36,795 nt of DNA from an uncultured Muribaculaceae bacterium (GTDB taxonomy: Bacteria > Bacteroidota > Bacteroidia > Bacteroidales > Muribaculaceae). Position numbers and translations under genes: made by a program. Positions 7,902 to 14,196 of this stretch are shown in pieces. The notes beneath the pieces were generated by a model. The model saw only the letters and a list, made by a program, of their open reading frames with translations, made no database searches and had not been told where the DNA came from. The number at the start of each line of letters is the position of its first letter. Position 1 is the stretch's first letter. The stretch lies in assembly GCA_910584545.1 (NCBI GenBank), contig CAJUBC010000018.1:1-36795 (forward strand). Direction: 5' to 3'.

Positions 7902-7931
7902 GGCAATGACATTTTTAAACAAACAAATAAA

Positions 7932-8408
7932 GTGGATACTTTAAGCTACAAGACAATATCCGCCACCCCGGCGACAATCGAGAAGAAGTGGGTGGTGATT
8001 GACGCTACCGACCAGGTGCTCGGCCGTCTCTGCTCGAAGATCGCATTGATCCTCCGCGGCAAAAACAAACCTGACTACACCCCGAATCTCGATTGCGGCG
8101 ACAACGTGATCGTGATCAACGCCGACAAGGTGATCCTCAACGGCGACAAGATGAACAAGCGCGAATATCTCCGTTACACCGGCTATCCCGGCGGCCAGCG
8201 CTCATTCACACCCGCCGACCTCATGAAGAAGTCGTACGGCGTGACCGTCAAGGGCAAGCACCCCCTCTTCATCAAGGTGGTGAAAGGCATGCTCCCCAAG
8301 ACAAAGCTCGGCGCAGCACAGCTCACCAACCTCCACGTGTTCAACGGAGCCGAGCATCCCTTCGCCGACAAGAATCCCGTAGTTTTGGACATCAATAAAA
8401 TGAAATAA
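7932..8408 (+). CDS. rplM: 50S ribosomal protein L13 (uL13)
   Basis: 158 residues, near the usual length with a short N-terminal extension. The family core is clear: KKWVVIDATDQVLGRLCSKIALILRGKNKPDYTP, DCGDNVIVINADKV, YLRYTGYPGG, GMLPKTKLG and HVFNGAEHPF. Translation begins at a GTG (7932). The frame is closed by a TAA 15 nt upstream with no ATG between, so GTG is the best-supported start. L13 is an early-assembly protein of the large subunit. rpsI follows after 5 bp, the standard L13-S9 operon. Confidence 0.95.
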   Translation: MDTLSYKTISATPATIEKKWVVIDATDQVLGRLCSKIALILRGKNKPDYTPNLDCGDNVIVINADKVILNGDKMNKREYLRYTGYPGGQRSFTPADLMKKSYGVTVKGKHPLFIKVVKGMLPKTKLGAAQLTNLHVFNGAEHPFADKNPVVLDINKMK

Positions 8409-8413
8409 AGAAG

Positions 8414-8800
8414 ATGGAAAAAGTAAATGCAATTGGTCGCCGCAAGGCAGCAGTGGCCCGCGTATATCTCACCGAGGGCACAGGCAACATCACAATCGAC
8501 AAACGTCCGCTCGACGTTTACTTCCCCTCTTCGATTCTCCAGTACGTGGTAAAGCAGCCGCTTCTCACTCTCGACGCAGCTGAGAAGTACGACATCGTGG
8601 CCCACCTCGACGGCGGCGGTTACAAAGGCCAGGCCGAGGCTCTCCGTCTCGCCATCGCCCGCGCTCTCGTCAAGGTTGACCCCGAAGACAAGGCGGCTCT
8701 CCGCAAAGAAGGCTTCATGACCCGCGACTCCCGCGAGGTGGAGCGCAAGAAACCGGGACGTCCCAAGGCCCGCAAGCGCTTCCAATTCTCCAAACGTTAA
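8414..8800 (+). CDS. rpsI: 30S ribosomal protein S9 (uS9)
   Basis: 128 residues, standard length. Signatures include NAIGRRKAAVARVYLTEGTGNITIDKRPLDVYF, GGGYKGQAEALRLAIARAL and the basic tail KKPGRPKARKRFQFSKR, whose final Ser-Lys-Arg reaches toward the P-site tRNA in known ribosomes. It is co-transcribed with rplM (5-bp gap). No terminator is obvious after it, so some read-through into the rpsB leader is possible. Confidence 0.97.
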   Translation: MEKVNAIGRRKAAVARVYLTEGTGNITIDKRPLDVYFPSSILQYVVKQPLLTLDAAEKYDIVAHLDGGGYKGQAEALRLAIARALVKVDPEDKAALRKEGFMTRDSREVERKKPGRPKARKRFQFSKR

Positions 8801-8815
8801 CCGGAGGCTTTCCGC

Positions 8816-8823
8816 TACATTTG
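8816..8823 (+). promoter_or_regulatory. -7 promoter element candidate for rpsB
   Basis: TACATTTG matches TAnnTTTG. No good -33 TTTG is seen at the expected distance, so the promoter is tentative. A start near 8830 would give a leader of about 128 nt containing three hairpins. Confidence 0.45.
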
Positions 8824-8830
8824 CGAATTT

Positions 8831-8922
8831 TGCGCGCAGCGCATCGTGTTTAGTATCTAAATTGCCGAGATGGACACGTTCCCTACCCGGCAATTGCGGG
8901 CAGCGGTTTTCCCCGCAGCCCG
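8831..8922 (+). promoter_or_regulatory. Highly structured rpsB leader: three consecutive hairpins
   Basis: Hairpin 1: TGCGC (8831-8835) with GCGCA (8839-8843), loop GCA. Hairpin 2: AATTGCCG (8860-8867) with CGGCAATT (8888-8895), 20-nt loop. Hairpin 3: CGGGC-A-GCGG (8897-8906) with CCGC-A-GCCCG (8913-8922), nine pairs around one symmetric A/A mismatch. The CGGG of hairpin 3 could also pair with CCCG at 8886-8889, which would disrupt hairpin 2. This suggests either a compact stacked structure or a two-state switch. Autogenous control by ribosomal protein S2 is the simplest hypothesis. Confidence 0.65.
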
Positions 8923-8958
8923 ACCAAATCAAAGAACGTAAACAATTTCAAGAAAAGA

Positions 8959-9813
8959 ATGGCAACACCAACATTCGACCAGCTCCTCTCCGCAGGATGC
9001 CACTTCGGTCACCTCAAACGCAAATGGAACCCCGCGATGGCTCCCTACATCTTCATGGAGCGCAACGGTATCCACATCATCGACTTATATAAGACGGCAG
9101 CCAAGATCGAAGAGGCTTCCAACGCTCTGCGCCAGATCGCCAAGAGCGGCAAGAAGGTCCTCTTCGTGGCTACAAAGAAACAGGCCAAGGAAGCTATCGC
9201 CAACAAAGCAGCAGCGATCAACATGCCTTACGTGATCGAGCGCTGGCCCGGCGGTATGCTCACCAACTTCCCCACCATCCGCAAGGCGGTGAAGAAAATG
9301 TCGGCCATCGAGAAGATGGAGAAGGACGGCACTTTCGACAACCTCTCCAAGCGCGAGAAGCTCCAGATCAAGCGTCAGCACGACAAGCTGGTGAAGAACC
9401 TCGGTTCCATCGCCGACCTCGGCCGTCTGCCGAGCGCCCTCTTCGTGGTTGACGTAATGAAGGAGCACATCGCCGTGGCTGAGGCAAAGAGCCTCGGTAT
9501 CCCCGTGTTCGCTATCGTCGACACCAACTCCAACCCCGCCGACGTGGACTTCGTGATCCCCGCTAACGACGACGCCTCCACATCGATCGACGTGATCCTC
9601 GACGCCGTATGCTCCGCAATGGCCGAGGGTCTCGAGGAGCGCAAGGTCGAGAAAATCGACGCTCCCGAGGATAAGGAGAACGAAGGCGAAGAGGCTCCCG
9701 CTCCCGGCAAGCGCCGCCGCGTGCGCCGTAACGAGGCTCCCGCAGCCGAGAAGGTCGAGGCTCCCGCAGCCGAGGCCGCTCCTGCAGCCGAGGAAGTTAA
9801 AGATGCCGAGTAA
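8959..9813 (+). CDS. rpsB: 30S ribosomal protein S2 (uS2) with acidic Ala/Pro/Glu-rich tail
   Basis: 284 residues. The family core (1-225) is clear: FDQLLSAGCHFGHLKRKWNPAMAPYIF, RNGIHIIDLYKT, VLFVATKKQAKEAI, ERWPGGMLTNFPTIRKAVKKM, PSALFVVDVMKEHIAVAEAKSLGIPVFAIVDTNSNP and VDFVIPANDDASTSIDVI. Residues about 226-284 form a low-complexity tail with a basic patch (GKRRRVRRNE) followed by Ala-Pro-Ala-Glu repeats. Such extensions are common in Bacteroidetes S2, and this one is long. The ATG at 8959 follows an A-rich leader. tsf lies 76 bp downstream past a terminator-like hairpin, the widespread rpsB-tsf pairing. Confidence 0.97.
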   Translation: MATPTFDQLLSAGCHFGHLKRKWNPAMAPYIFMERNGIHIIDLYKTAAKIEEASNALRQIAKSGKKVLFVATKKQAKEAIANKAAAINMPYVIERWPGGMLTNFPTIRKAVKKMSAIEKMEKDGTFDNLSKREKLQIKRQHDKLVKNLGSIADLGRLPSALFVVDVMKEHIAVAEAKSLGIPVFAIVDTNSNPADVDFVIPANDDASTSIDVILDAVCSAMAEGLEERKVEKIDAPEDKENEGEEAPAPGKRRRVRRNEAPAAEKVEAPAAEAAPAAEEVKDAE

Positions 9814-9828
9814 AAATTATCATACTCC

Positions 9829-9860
9829 GGGCGCGACTTCCCAGCCGCGCCCATTTTTTT
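9829..9860 (+). terminator. Hairpin plus T-run between rpsB and tsf
   Basis: GGGCGCG (9829-9835) pairs perfectly with CGCGCCC (9846-9852) across a 10-nt loop and is followed by A and seven T (9854-9860). It has the form of an intrinsic terminator, but it sits inside the rpsB-tsf unit and no strong promoter is seen before tsf. Partial termination, lowering EF-Ts relative to S2, is the likely effect. Confidence 0.75.
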
Positions 9861-9889
9861 ATTATTACGAATTTTAAATACCATATCCA

Positions 9890-10882
9890 ATGGCTGTAAG
9901 CATAGAAGATATCAAGAAACTGCGCCACATGACCGGCGCAGGTATGATGGATTGCAAGAACGCCCTCGCCGAAACTGACGGCGACATCCAGGCCGCAATC
10001 GAGATCATCCGCAAGAAAGGTCAGGCTGTAGCCGCCAAGCGTGAGGACCGCAACGCCGCAGAAGGCTGCGTGTTCGCCGGAGTCAACGGCAACTTCGCCG
10101 CCATCTCAACCCTCAAGTGCGAGACCGACTTCGTAGCCAAGAACGAGTCTTTCCGCGCACTCGCCAAGAAGATCCTCGAAATCGCCCTCAACGCCAAGGC
10201 CAAGAGCCTCGACGAGCTCAAGGGTCTCGACTTCGACGGCCGCACGGTGGCTGAGCACATAACCGACGAGATCGGCAAGACCGGCGAGAAGATGGAGCTC
10301 GGCGACTACGAGTGGATCGAGGCTCCCTCCGTGGCTTCCTACAATCACTTCAACGACAAGCTCGCCGCTATCGTGGGCTTCAACCTCGAAGGTGTCGACG
10401 CCCAGGTGGGCCGCGAGGTCTGCATGCAGATCGCCTCGATGAACCCCGTGGCTGTCTGCCGCGACAACGTCGCCCAGGAGACCATCGACCAGGAGATCAG
10501 CGTCGCCATCGAGAAGACCAAACAGGAGCAGATAGTGAAGGCTCAGGAAGCCGCCCTCAAGAAGGCCGGCCTCAACCCGAACCACTTCGACTCCGAGGAC
10601 CACATCGAAAGCAACATCACCAAGGGATGGATCACTCCCGAAGAGGCTGAGAAGGGCCGCCAGATCATGAAGGAAGCAGGTGAGGCCAAGGCCGCCAACC
10701 TTCCCGAGGCCATGATCCAGAACATCGCCAACGGCCGTCTCAACAAGTTCTTCAAGGAGAACTGCCTTCTCGAGCAGGCTTACGTACAGGATGCCAAGAT
10801 CACTGTCGGCCAGTTCCTCGAGAACACCACCAAGGGCCTTGTTGTCGTTGACTTCAAGCGCGTGAACCTCAACGAGGACTAA
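9890..10882 (+). CDS. tsf: Translation elongation factor Ts
   Basis: 330 residues, the length typical for Bacteroidetes. N-terminal UBA-like domain and core signatures: IKKLRHMTGAGMMDCKNALAETDGDIQAAIEIIRKKGQAVAAKREDR and the EF-Tu-contacting TLKCETDFVAKNESF. Later segments show the duplicated core (VGREVCMQIASMNPVAVCRDNV) and a coiled-coil region (IEKTKQEQIVKAQEAALKKAGLNPNHFDSEDHIE). EF-Ts exchanges GDP for GTP on EF-Tu in the cytoplasm. It is transcribed with rpsB or from an unrecognised promoter in the 76-bp gap, and ends before a strong terminator. Confidence 0.97.
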   Translation: MAVSIEDIKKLRHMTGAGMMDCKNALAETDGDIQAAIEIIRKKGQAVAAKREDRNAAEGCVFAGVNGNFAAISTLKCETDFVAKNESFRALAKKILEIALNAKAKSLDELKGLDFDGRTVAEHITDEIGKTGEKMELGDYEWIEAPSVASYNHFNDKLAAIVGFNLEGVDAQVGREVCMQIASMNPVAVCRDNVAQETIDQEISVAIEKTKQEQIVKAQEAALKKAGLNPNHFDSEDHIESNITKGWITPEEAEKGRQIMKEAGEAKAANLPEAMIQNIANGRLNKFFKENCLLEQAYVQDAKITVGQFLENTTKGLVVVDFKRVNLNED

Positions 10883-10921
10883 TCAGAGAGCTGTTCCCCG
10901 CAAGGGGTACTGAAAATATGG

Positions 10922-10958
10922 ACCGTGTCAGACTCTCCGGATTCTGACACGGTTTTTT
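10922..10958 (+). terminator. Intrinsic terminator of tsf
   Basis: ACCGTGTCAGA (10922-10932) and TCTGACACGGT (10943-10953) form a perfect 11-bp stem with a 10-nt loop, followed by T (run 10953-10958). Confidence 0.9.
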
Positions 10959-10988
10959 CATGCGGGTCGTTATAAACCCGTATGGACT
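10959..10988. repeat. REP-like palindromic element, copy 1 (degenerate)
   Basis: ATGCGGGT and ACCCGTAT flank a short AT-rich loop, followed by GGACT. It closely resembles the element at 16868-16894 (TGCGGGTT ... AACCCGCACGGACT). Both copies lie between convergent genes, just downstream of a minus-strand SF1 helicase gene. Confidence 0.5.
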
Positions 10989-11009
10989 GGGGGGTTGGAT
11001 GGACCGGAT

Positions 11010-12401
11010 TTAGCGGAGGGGAATCGTGGGATTTATCAGAAAGACTTTTTCTGTGGCGCGGGTAAGGGCAGTATAGAGCCAGCGGTAGAAGTCACCGTTG
11101 AAGTTGTCGGGGGTGATGCCTCCCATATCGATGTAGACGTGGCGCCACTGGCCGCCCTGCGCCTTGTGGCAGGTAACGCAATAGGCGTATTTCACCTGCA
11201 GCGCGTTGTAGAAGGGGTCATCGAGGGCGACGGCCATCTTCTCGGTCAGGCTGCCTTCCGCCGATGCCATCACATGATTGTAGAAACGCTCCATCTCCTC
11301 CCTCGGTATCGACGGCCCATCGCATGCGAGACTGCGCAGCATCACCTGCGCGTTTATGACATTGCCGTCGGAAAGCTGCAGCTCCACTTCCGTAAAATAG
11401 CGGCCGTACATCTTCTGCGTACGGCCAACCCAGGTGACAAGCGCCGTGTCGCCGTTGGCTATCAGCGGACTCCGTTTCGAAGCCTTGTTCACCTTCATCC
11501 AGTAGTAGTCGTTCTTCGCCACTATCAGCCGCTCACCACGCTGGACGGGGTCTTCGGCATACATCACCATCCGGCGGATGGCTCCGTTGAAATTGTTGGC
11601 CCGCTTGTTAGAGCGCGTCACTATGATGGTCTCCTCCTCTCCAACGGCCGCATAACTGTCTGCGAGGACCTCGGCAAGTTCCACCGACGACACAGGCACA
11701 ACCTCGGGGAATCCCGTAATCTCAAGAGCCACGGGGAGGCCGGGTACCGAATTGAAGAGCAACTGGCGGACAATGGTGGCGTTGTGAACTATTCCGCTTC
11801 CTGCAGCCTGACGCGCGGGGATGTCGAGGACGGCGCAGAGAGGATTGAGTCCAAGCTGACGCAGCCGCTCCGGTTTCATGGCCGTCGACTCCGACTGTCC
11901 TACAGGCGGAAGCTGTGCCTCGTCACCCACGAGCATCATCCTGCATCCGGGAGCCGAATAGATGTAGCGCACCACCTGTCCCAGCAGTCCTCCGCCGCCT
12001 CCGGCTGAATCCTGGATAAGCGAGGCCTCGTCAATGATGAAGAGCGTGTCCCGATGCTCATTCTTAGCGATATACCATGAGGCTCCCGACGGGTCGGACG
12101 ACAGCGGGCGGAAAATCTTGCGGTGGATGGTCGACGCCGGGAATCCAGCAAGCGACGAGGCCACCTTGGCAGCCCTGCCTGTCGGTGCGAGGAGCACAAC
12201 CGGCTTCTTCAGTTCCGTCAGGGTCTTGATCAGCGCCCCGACCAAGGAGGTCTTTCCCGTGCCGGCATAGCCATTGAGCACGAACGCGTCGCGGTCCCCT
12301 CCCTTCTCCACGAAGGAGCACATAGAAGCCACAACGAGGGCCTGCTGCTCGTTGGGAACGAACGGCAGATGCTTCATCACTTCCATTGCGAGGGAATCCA
12401 T
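11010..12401 (-). CDS. RecD-like SF1 DNA helicase (AAA_30 / UvrD_C_2 type)
   Basis: 463 residues. Walker A GYAGTGKTS (44-52), motif Ia LLAPTGRAAKV (70-80), Walker B FIIDEAS (121-127), motif III LVGDEAQLPPVGQS (157-170), motif V-like YAYCVTCHKAQGGQW and motif VI LYTALTRATEKVFL. This is the RecD/TraA-like SF1B helicase core with the UvrD-like C-terminal fold, without the long N-terminal region of RecD2. Such short stand-alone proteins are common in Bacteroidales and presumably translocate 5'-3' on single-stranded DNA in repair or replication; the precise role is unknown. It is transcribed alone, converging with tsf. An 11-bp tandem repeat sits directly before the start codon. Confidence 0.88.
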   Translation of the reverse strand: MDSLAMEVMKHLPFVPNEQQALVVASMCSFVEKGGDRDAFVLNGYAGTGKTSLVGALIKTLTELKKPVVLLAPTGRAAKVASSLAGFPASTIHRKIFRPLSSDPSGASWYIAKNEHRDTLFIIDEASLIQDSAGGGGGLLGQVVRYIYSAPGCRMMLVGDEAQLPPVGQSESTAMKPERLRQLGLNPLCAVLDIPARQAAGSGIVHNATIVRQLLFNSVPGLPVALEITGFPEVVPVSSVELAEVLADSYAAVGEEETIIVTRSNKRANNFNGAIRRMVMYAEDPVQRGERLIVAKNDYYWMKVNKASKRSPLIANGDTALVTWVGRTQKMYGRYFTEVELQLSDGNVINAQVMLRSLACDGPSIPREEMERFYNHVMASAEGSLTEKMAVALDDPFYNALQVKYAYCVTCHKAQGGQWRHVYIDMGGITPDNFNGDFYRWLYTALTRATEKVFLINPTIPLR

Positions 12402-12404
12402 AGG

Positions 12405-12426
12405 CGATAACTTTTCGATAACTTTT
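12405..12426 (-). repeat. 11-bp tandem repeat at the translation start of the RecD-like helicase
   Basis: CGATAACTTTT occurs twice head-to-tail (12405-12415 and 12416-12426), 3 bp from the minus-strand ATG. On the mRNA it reads AAAAGTTATCG twice, covering the ribosome-binding region. It could be a slippage-prone repeat, or an operator or translational control site. Confidence 0.6.
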
Positions 12427-12523
12427 ATTTATAATCGAGATGTAGAAGCGGCAACCTGTGCCAACACTTATTTAAAAAACATAAAATAGTCTAAAATATG
12501 ACGCGCGATTGCGAAAAATTTAG

Positions 12524-12531
12524 TAATTTTG
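12524..12531 (+). promoter_or_regulatory. -7 promoter element of eno
   Basis: TAATTTTG fits TAnnTTTG and lies in an AT-rich stretch. No clean TTTG is found 19-21 nt upstream. The 5' leader to the eno ATG would be about 155 nt, long for a metabolic gene. Confidence 0.65.
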
Positions 12532-12556
12532 CAACTGAAACAAGGCGATAAGGAAA

Positions 12557-12647
12557 CTGCGTGACGCAGCGACGCCGAAGACACAGGAGACTTTGTCTCA
12601 TCAGGCATTAAAAAAATACGAGACAACGTCTCGTCAGGCATTAAAAA
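12557..12647 (+). promoter_or_regulatory. Structured eno leader with tandem duplicated hairpin-tail units
   Basis: Three small triloop hairpins follow one another: CTGCG-TGA-CGCAG (12557-12569), GAGAC-TTT-GTCTC (12587-12599) and CGAGAC-AAC-GTCTCG (12619-12633). The last two are each followed by nearly the same tail (ATCAGGCATTAAAAA at 12600-12614 and GTCAGGCATTAAAAA at 12633-12647), giving a 33-bp tandem duplication. Stems are kept while loops differ, which suggests selection for RNA structure. Function is unknown; control of mRNA stability or translation is the likely role. Confidence 0.6.
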
Positions 12648-12692
12648 CAGATTAAGAAAAATTTAAGAAAAACCCAATAATTCAAGTAAAAA

Positions 12693-13994
12693 ATGAAGAT
12701 TGAGAAAGTAATCGGTCGCGAGATACTCGACTCCCGCGGCAACCCCACAGTAGAAGTAGACGTGATTCTTGAAAGCGGCATCATGGGCCGTGCAGCCGTA
12801 CCCTCAGGCGCCTCCACAGGCGAGAACGAGGCACTCGAGCTCCGCGACGGTGACAAGAGCCGCTATCTCGGCAAAGGTGTCCTCAAGGCAGTTGCCAACG
12901 TGAACGGCCCGATCGCAGAGGCCCTCAAAGGCCACAGCGCCCTCGACCAGATCGGCGTTGACCAGATCATGCTCGACCTCGACGGCACCCCCACAAAGAG
13001 CAACCTCGGCGCCAACGCCATCCTCGGCGTATCGCTCGCGACAGCGAAGGCAGCCGCCAACTATCTGGACATACCTCTATACCGCCACATCGGCGGATCC
13101 AACACTTACGTTCTTCCCGTCCCGATGATGAACATCATCAACGGCGGCGCCCACTCCGACGCACCCATCTGCTTCCAGGAGTTCATGATCCGTCCCGTCG
13201 GCGCATGCTGCTTCCGCGAAGGTCTCCGCTGGGGGGCCGAGGTGTTCCACAACCTCAAGAGTGTGCTCAAGGCCCGCGGCCTCTCCACCGCAGTAGGTGA
13301 CGAGGGCGGTTTCGCTCCCAAGCTCGAGGGAACCGAGGACGCGCTCAACGTCATCGTGGAAGCCATCCGCAAGGCCGGCTACGAGCCCGGAAAGGACATC
13401 ACCATCGGTCTCGACTGCGCCGCTTCTGAGTTCTATCATGACGGTGTATACGACTACACCCACCTCAAGAACGGTGCCGTAAAGGAGGAGAACGGCAAGA
13501 AGCTCACAAGCGAGGAGCAGGCAAAATATCTCGAGGAGCTCATCACAAAATACCCCATCGACTCGATCGAGGACGGCATGGACGAGAACGACTGGAAGGG
13601 ATGGAAGATCCTCACCGACCTCATCGGCGACCGCTGCCAGCTCGTAGGTGACGACTTCTTCGTGACCAACGTGAAATACCTCGAGAAGGGAATCGCCAAC
13701 GGCTGCGCCAACTCAATTCTCGTCAAGGTCAACCAGATCGGCTCGCTCACAGAGACCCTCCGCGCGGTGGAGATGGCTCAGCGCAATGGCTACACCGCAG
13801 TGATCTCGCACCGCTCAGGCGAAACAGAGGACGCCACCATCGCCGACATCGCCGTCGCGACCAATGCCGGACAGATCAAGACCGGTTCCGCAAGCCGCTC
13901 CGACCGTATGGCCAAGTACAATCAGCTTCTCCGCATCCAGGAAGAGCTCGGCGACCGCGCTGTTTACGGCTACAAGAAGATCAAAAAGGCATAA
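12693..13994 (+). CDS. eno: Enolase (phosphopyruvate hydratase)
   Basis: 433 residues, the normal length. The capping loop VPSGASTGENEA (37-48), the catalytic segment TAVGDEGGFAPKL (acid/base Glu near 204), the magnesium-site region IEDGMDENDW, the basic-residue strand SILVKVNQIGSL and the signature loop AVISHRSGETEDATIADIAV are all intact. It interconverts 2-phosphoglycerate and phosphoenolpyruvate in glycolysis and gluconeogenesis in the cytoplasm. It is a single-gene unit with its own promoter, long structured leader and strong terminator. Codon use is strongly biased (ctc, atc, ggc), as in the ribosomal genes, indicating high expression. Confidence 0.98.
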   Translation: MKIEKVIGREILDSRGNPTVEVDVILESGIMGRAAVPSGASTGENEALELRDGDKSRYLGKGVLKAVANVNGPIAEALKGHSALDQIGVDQIMLDLDGTPTKSNLGANAILGVSLATAKAAANYLDIPLYRHIGGSNTYVLPVPMMNIINGGAHSDAPICFQEFMIRPVGACCFREGLRWGAEVFHNLKSVLKARGLSTAVGDEGGFAPKLEGTEDALNVIVEAIRKAGYEPGKDITIGLDCAASEFYHDGVYDYTHLKNGAVKEENGKKLTSEEQAKYLEELITKYPIDSIEDGMDENDWKGWKILTDLIGDRCQLVGDDFFVTNVKYLEKGIANGCANSILVKVNQIGSLTETLRAVEMAQRNGYTAVISHRSGETEDATIADIAVATNAGQIKTGSASRSDRMAKYNQLLRIQEELGDRAVYGYKKIKKA

Positions 13995-14050
13995 TCCTGC
14001 CTCAAAACGTGACCGGGAAGGCTCCCGCAGCCTTCCCGAAACAGATAAAA

Positions 14051-14082
14051 AACCGAAAGTTGCATGACTTTCGGTTTTTTTT
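14051..14082 (+). terminator. Intrinsic terminator of eno
   Basis: AACCGAAAGT (14051-14060) and ACTTTCGGTT (14067-14076) pair perfectly across the 6-nt loop TGCATG and run into a T tract ending at 14082. Confidence 0.92.
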
Positions 14083-14092
14083 CGTAAATTTG
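14060..14092 (+). promoter_or_regulatory. Promoter of the OPT transporter, overlapping the eno terminator
   Basis: TAAATTTG at 14085-14092 matches TAnnTTTG. The nearest -33-like TTG is at 14060-14062, 22 nt upstream and inside the eno terminator hairpin. Terminator and promoter therefore share about 20 bp. The leader to the ATG at 14197 would be about 95-100 nt. Confidence 0.65.
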
Positions 14093-14196
14093 CATCATAA
14101 TGGTCAGAGCGAGTCTGCATCGGACAATCACCGGAGCACCGACAGAACCGTGCGGAACCGACTAATCCGAAAAACTCATAAAAGAACAACGATAAC

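Larger units (their letters stand above)
7566..7931. other. Divergent intergenic region perR / rplM
   Basis: 366 bp with no convincing gene; the small plus-strand frame across 7538-7750 has no recognisable content. The region holds the perR promoter, a run of TAAATTG repeats (7748-7784), the rplM promoter (7792-7823) and the structured rplM leader (about 7830-7931). Related motifs GGTATCGACAACC and TCGGTATATATCG around 7663-7690 form partial repeats of unknown meaning. Confidence 0.6.

Noticed and set aside
8183..8932. Minus-strand frame of 249 codons over rplM/rpsI
   Set aside because: Antisense shadow of two ribosomal genes; there is no domain content.
10995..12008. Plus-strand frame of 337 codons opposite the RecD-like helicase
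   Set aside because: Antisense shadow; the helicase motifs on the minus strand are complete.
12587..12647. CRISPR-like repeat
   Set aside because: Only two units, adjacent without spacers, with hairpins and A-rich tails in a leader region; there are no cas genes.
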